A stretch of DNA of 64,000 nucleotides from Solirubrobacter deserti. GTDB taxonomy: Bacteria; Actinomycetota; Thermoleophilia; Solirubrobacterales; Solirubrobacteraceae. Positions within the stretch are counted from its first letter, which is position 1; each line of letters opens with the position of its first letter. The stretch is taken from assembly GCF_003344625.1 (NCBI RefSeq), contig NZ_QPKJ02000001.1, forward strand, positions 992,001 to 1,056,000, read 5' to 3'. The position numbers were made by a program, and so were the translations under genes. This document shows positions 61,394 through 64,000 of the stretch, piece by piece. Below the pieces are notes generated by a model. It saw nothing but the letters and a program-made list of their open reading frames with translations, was not told where the DNA came from and did not search any database.

Positions 61394-62089
61394 ATGGTGC
61401 ACACCATCCTCGTCCCCGGCCTGCTCTGCTCACCCCGGCTCTACGAGCCGGTCCTGCCCGCCGTGTGGGGTTTCGGCGCCGTCACGATCGCGGATACGCG
61501 CCGCGACGACTCGATCGCCGGCATCGCCGCGCGGCTGCTCGCCGGCGCGCCCGAGCGCTTCGCGCTGGTCGGCCTGAGCATGGGCGGCTACGTCGCGCTC
61601 GAGGTCATGCGCCAGGCCCCGTCGCGCGTGGCGGCGCTCGCGCTGATGAGCACGTCCGCGAGGTCTGACTCACCCGAGCAGACGGCGGCTCGGCGCGAGC
61701 AACTCGGACGGGTCGAGGCCGGCCGCTTCGACGAGGTCGTCGACGCGGCCTTCCCGAAGATGGTCGCCGAGAGCCGCGTCGACGACGAGGCGCTGCTCGC
61801 GACGTCGCGGGCGATGGCGGCCGAGGTCGGGCCGGACGTCTACGTGCGCCAGCAGGAGGCGGTGATCGCGCGCGCCGACTCCCGGCCGCTGCTGGCGTCG
61901 ATCGCGTGCCCCACGACGGTCGTGCACGGGCGCGAGGATCAGCTGATCGCGTTCAAGAACGGCGAGGAGCTGGCGGCGGGCATCCCGGGGGCCGTGTTCG
62001 CGCCGATCGAGGGCTGCGGGCACACCGCGACGCTCGAGCGGCCGGCCGAGTGCGCCGCCGCGTTGGGCGCGCTGCTCGCTAGAGCTTGA
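61394..62089 (+). CDS. alpha/beta-fold hydrolase
   Basis: 231 residues. Nucleophile elbow FALVGLSMGGYVALEVMRQA (Ser), acid in VVHGREDQLIAFKNGEELA (Asp) and His in IEGCGHTATLERPAECAAAL form a complete triad. VHTILVPGLLCSPRLYEPVL gives the oxyanion region. Soluble, similar to small esterases of unassigned substrate. The 3' end overlaps the convergent SDR by 11 bp. Confidence 0.88.
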   Translation: MVHTILVPGLLCSPRLYEPVLPAVWGFGAVTIADTRRDDSIAGIAARLLAGAPERFALVGLSMGGYVALEVMRQAPSRVAALALMSTSARSDSPEQTAARREQLGRVEAGRFDEVVDAAFPKMVAESRVDDEALLATSRAMAAEVGPDVYVRQQEAVIARADSRPLLASIACPTTVVHGREDQLIAFKNGEELAAGIPGAVFAPIEGCGHTATLERPAECAAALGALLARA

Positions 62090-62786
62090 AGCCGCCGGAG
62101 ACCTCGATGACCTCGCCGGTGATCCACGCGAGGTCGTCCGAGAGCAGGGCGGCGATGGCCTTGCCGACGTCCTCGCTCTCCCCCAGCCGGTTCAGCGTCG
62201 TCTCGGCGATGATCGGCGGGATCGCCTCGGGGTAGCGCTCGAACCCGTTGTCGCCGAGGTTGGTGCGCGTCGGCCCGGGGCTGACGGCGTTGACGCGGAT
62301 CGGGGCGAGCTCCTTGGCCAGGTAGGGGGTGAGCATGTCCACGCCGCCCTTCATCGCCGCGTAGGCCGCGTAGCCGGGTGTGGTGACGCCCGGGCGGGTC
62401 GAGCTGCTGCTGACGTTGACGATCCCCTCGCGGATCAGCGGGAGCAGCGTCTGCGTGAGGAAGAACGGGCCCTTGAGCAGGGTGCGGTGGTAGCGCTCGT
62501 ACGCGTCGTCGCTGGTGGCGTCGAACGGCGAGGGGCCGCCGATGCCGGCGTTGTTGACGAGAAAGTCGAGGTCCTCGCGACCCCAGTGCTCCTGCAGCGC
62601 GTCGCGGACGCGGTCGGCGAACGCGGGGAACGTCGCGGTGTCGGAGACGTCGAGCGGGAGGCCGACGTGGTCGGCGGGGTTGCGGTGGTAGGTCGTGATG
62701 ACGCCGAAGCCGCGGTCCGCGAGCAGCTGGGCGGTAGCGCGGCCGATGCCTGATCCTGCGCCGGTGACGAGAGCGATCTTGGTCAT
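62079..62786 (-). CDS. SDR-family oxidoreductase (FabG-like)
   Basis: 235 residues. Cofactor site KIALVTGAGSGIGRATAQLL, LDFLVNNAGIGGPS, catalytic Ser in IVNVSSSSTRPGV, YxxxK replaced by YAAYAAMKGGVDM (Tyr and Lys present), and ITGEVIEVSGGFKL at the end. Classical SDR; substrate unknown. The ATG is 21 bp from the divergent AraC regulator gene, so it is the likely target of that regulator. Confidence 0.9.
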   Translation of the reverse strand: MTKIALVTGAGSGIGRATAQLLADRGFGVITTYHRNPADHVGLPLDVSDTATFPAFADRVRDALQEHWGREDLDFLVNNAGIGGPSPFDATSDDAYERYHRTLLKGPFFLTQTLLPLIREGIVNVSSSSTRPGVTTPGYAAYAAMKGGVDMLTPYLAKELAPIRVNAVSPGPTRTNLGDNGFERYPEAIPPIIAETTLNRLGESEDVGKAIAALLSDDLAWITGEVIEVSGGFKL

Positions 62787-62807
62787 GGCCTGTAGGATCG
62801 GGCGCCG

Positions 62808-63731
62808 ATGGCCGGGAGCGTGAGAACAGAAGTCGCGGATGATTGCCTGATCCTGCGCGAGCTGATCGCGCGGCACGCCCGGCCGGACGAGACCACCGCG
62901 ATCGACGGCGTGCTGCTCTCAGCGACGGACGTCGCGGGCGAGCCGCGCGCGTCCAGCACCGGGACGGTGTTCGCGCTGATCGCGCAGGGCTCCAAGCGGC
63001 TGGCGATCGGCGAGCGCGTCTACGACTACGGGCCCGGGCAGTACCTCGTCGCATCCGTGGACCTGCCGATCACCGGCCACTACACGCAGGCGCCGGCGCT
63101 CGGGTTCGGGCTCGTCCTGCGACCGGCCGTGATCGCCGAGCTGCTGCTCGACGTCGACGCCGGCGGCCCCGCACCGTCCGGTCTGGGCGTCGCCGACGCG
63201 TCCGCGGACCTCCTGGACGCTGTCGTGCGCATGGTCCGGCTGCTGGATCATCCGCAGGACCAGGCGGTCCTGGCGCCGATGCTCGAGCGCGAGATCCTGT
63301 GGCGGCTGATCACCGGGCCACTCGGCCCGAGCGTGCGCGCGATCGGGGTGGCCGACAGCTCGCTCACCCACATCGGCCGCGCCGTCCGCTGGATCACCGA
63401 GCACTACGACCGCGCCTTCCGCGTCGAGGAGCTCGCCCGCACGTGCGGCATGAGCGTGTCCGCCTTCCACCGCGCCTTCGCGGCGGTGACCGCGCTGAGC
63501 CCGATCCAGTTCCAGAAGCAGATCCGCCTGCAGCGCTCACGGCTGCTGCTGATGAGCGGCCGCGACGACGTCGCCACGGTGGCGTTCCGCGTCGGCTACG
63601 ACAGCGCCTCGCAGTTCAGCCGCGAGTACCGGCGCCAGTTCGGGCTCCCGCCCGGCCGCGACGCCGCGCGGCTGCGCGCTCAGTCCTTCGTGGACGGCTC
63701 GACGAGGACGCAGAGCCCCGCCGGCGTGTAG
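62808..63731 (+). CDS. AraC-family transcriptional regulator
   Basis: 307 residues. An AraC_N cupin-like effector domain (GTVFALIAQGSKRLAIGERV) is followed by the double helix-turn-helix: FRVEELARTCGMSVSAFHRA and DDVATVAFRVGYDSASQFSR with EYRRQFGLPPGRDA. Homologues with this N-terminal domain often regulate an adjacent oxidoreductase gene. The stop codon is followed at once by the palindrome CTCCCCCG-CT-CGGGGGAG (63735-63752). The last 52 bp overlap a small gene on the other strand. Confidence 0.9.
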   Translation: MAGSVRTEVADDCLILRELIARHARPDETTAIDGVLLSATDVAGEPRASSTGTVFALIAQGSKRLAIGERVYDYGPGQYLVASVDLPITGHYTQAPALGFGLVLRPAVIAELLLDVDAGGPAPSGLGVADASADLLDAVVRMVRLLDHPQDQAVLAPMLEREILWRLITGPLGPSVRAIGVADSSLTHIGRAVRWITEHYDRAFRVEELARTCGMSVSAFHRAFAAVTALSPIQFQKQIRLQRSRLLLMSGRDDVATVAFRVGYDSASQFSREYRRQFGLPPGRDAARLRAQSFVDGSTRTQSPAGV

Positions 63732-63841
63732 TGGCTCCCCCGCTCGGGGGAGTCGCCTTCCGCGAGGGAAGCGCCGAGCGAGAGGCTGCCCGCGAACAAC
63801 GCGGCCCCTAAAAACGCGGCGATAGCGCGGAGTTTCGGCAT
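63680..63841 (-). CDS. small putative secreted protein
   Basis: 53 residues: a basic start and hydrophobic core (MPKLRAIAAFLGAALFAGSL) with a likely signal-peptidase site near SLA-EG, then a short mature part ending GLCVLVEPSTKD with one cysteine. Codon third positions are mostly G/C, as expected for a gene here. It overlaps the 3' end of the AraC gene by 52 bp on the opposite strand. No clear Shine-Dalgarno. I do not recognise the family. Confidence 0.45.
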   Translation of the reverse strand: MPKLRAIAAFLGAALFAGSLSLGASLAEGDSPERGSHYTPAGLCVLVEPSTKD

Positions 63842-63910
63842 CACTCAGTTAGTCGGCACGTGTTCTGGCGATCGCAAGCGTTTTGTCCGCGCGCGAACAC
63901 TTAAGCGCTT

Positions 63911-63945
63911 CTGGACGTTCGTCCTATTTGGGAGCGAACATCCAG
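63911..63945. promoter_or_regulatory. imperfect inverted repeat in an intergenic region
   Basis: CTGGACGTTCG, 13 nt, CGAACATCCAG: 11-bp arms with one mismatch. It lies between the small secreted protein gene and a possible gene start at 63954, so it may be an operator, but no family is identified. Confidence 0.35.
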
Positions 63946-63953
63946 AGGCGAAG

Positions 63954-64000
63954 ATGCGTCCTGTCGAAGGGAACACACCTCAAGCCTCACGAACCGCGTT
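63954..64000 (+). CDS. possible start of a gene running off the window
   Basis: An ATG preceded by AGAGGCGAAG (good ribosome-binding spacing) opens 15 codons (MRPVEGNTPQASRTA) to the window edge. Too short to identify. Confidence 0.3.
   Translation, partial: MRPVEGNTPQASRTA

Overview
The window is about 64 kb of very GC-rich, gene-dense bacterial chromosome. It most resembles a flagellated actinobacterium of the class Thermoleophilia (Solirubrobacterales-like). This is an inference from four things: actinobacterial-type DapD/DapE, a MurT-GatD pair, SOS boxes of the actinobacterial CGAAC-N4-GTTCG type, and a Chlor_Arch_YYY/TIGR03663 pair of membrane proteins together with a chemotaxis/flagellar-switch operon. 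Start codons are often GTG or TTG, many genes overlap by ATGA/GTGA, and several convergent genes overlap at their 3' ends. I see no rRNA, tRNA, CRISPR array, prophage or transposase gene.

Layout. 1-5.2 kb: two large membrane proteins facing each other, an enolase-superfamily enzyme and a small membrane protein. 5.3-9.7 kb: a small sigma factor coupled to an O6-methylguanine repair protein, a lipoprotein cyclophilin, a NagD-like phosphatase, and an aldo/keto reductase divergent from a LysR regulator. 9.8-13.4 kb: an operon with a lipid kinase, MurT, a methyltransferase and GatD (lipid II amidation). 13.5-16.9 kb: a four-gene osmoprotectant ABC transporter. 16.9-20.9 kb: a PAS-GGDEF-EAL protein, a hemolysin III-like protein, dUTPase and a membrane protein. 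20.8-31.7 kb: hflX, dapE, dapC, a chemoreceptor, dapD, an NmrA-like protein, dapF, miaA, a FIST protein and an SDR. All four late lysine/DAP genes of the succinylase route are here. 31.8-32.9 kb: a truncated mscS gene and an odd repeat-bearing intergenic region. 32.9-36.8 kb: an intein-containing radical SAM protein under a LexA-type box, a GNAT and miaB. 37-40.8 kb: rny, recX and recA. 40.9-51.3 kb: a sensor kinase coupled to a CheR-like gene, a secreted alpha/beta-hydrolase, thpR, a 313-bp inverted-repeat element, cinA, a rodZ-like gene and ftsK. 51.4-53.5 kb: an OmpR-type two-component pair. 53.5-61.4 kb: cheW-cheB-cheR-cheA-cheC-cheD-fliM-fliY-cheY. 61.4-64 kb: a hydrolase, an SDR divergent from an AraC regulator, and a small secreted protein.

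Most notable observations: (1) DapF has serine at both positions of the usual catalytic cysteine pair. (2) A 352-residue LAGLIDADG intein sits inside the CxxxCxxC iron-sulfur motif of an Rv2578c-like radical SAM protein that has an SOS box at its start. (3) Two 99-bp direct repeats each carry a FliA/WhiG-type promoter motif followed directly by a hairpin. (4) A 313-bp element with 29-bp terminal inverted repeats abuts the start codon of thpR. (5) Similar FliA/WhiG-type motifs lie just upstream of the che operon and the chemoreceptor, in an arrangement that suggests leaderless transcripts.
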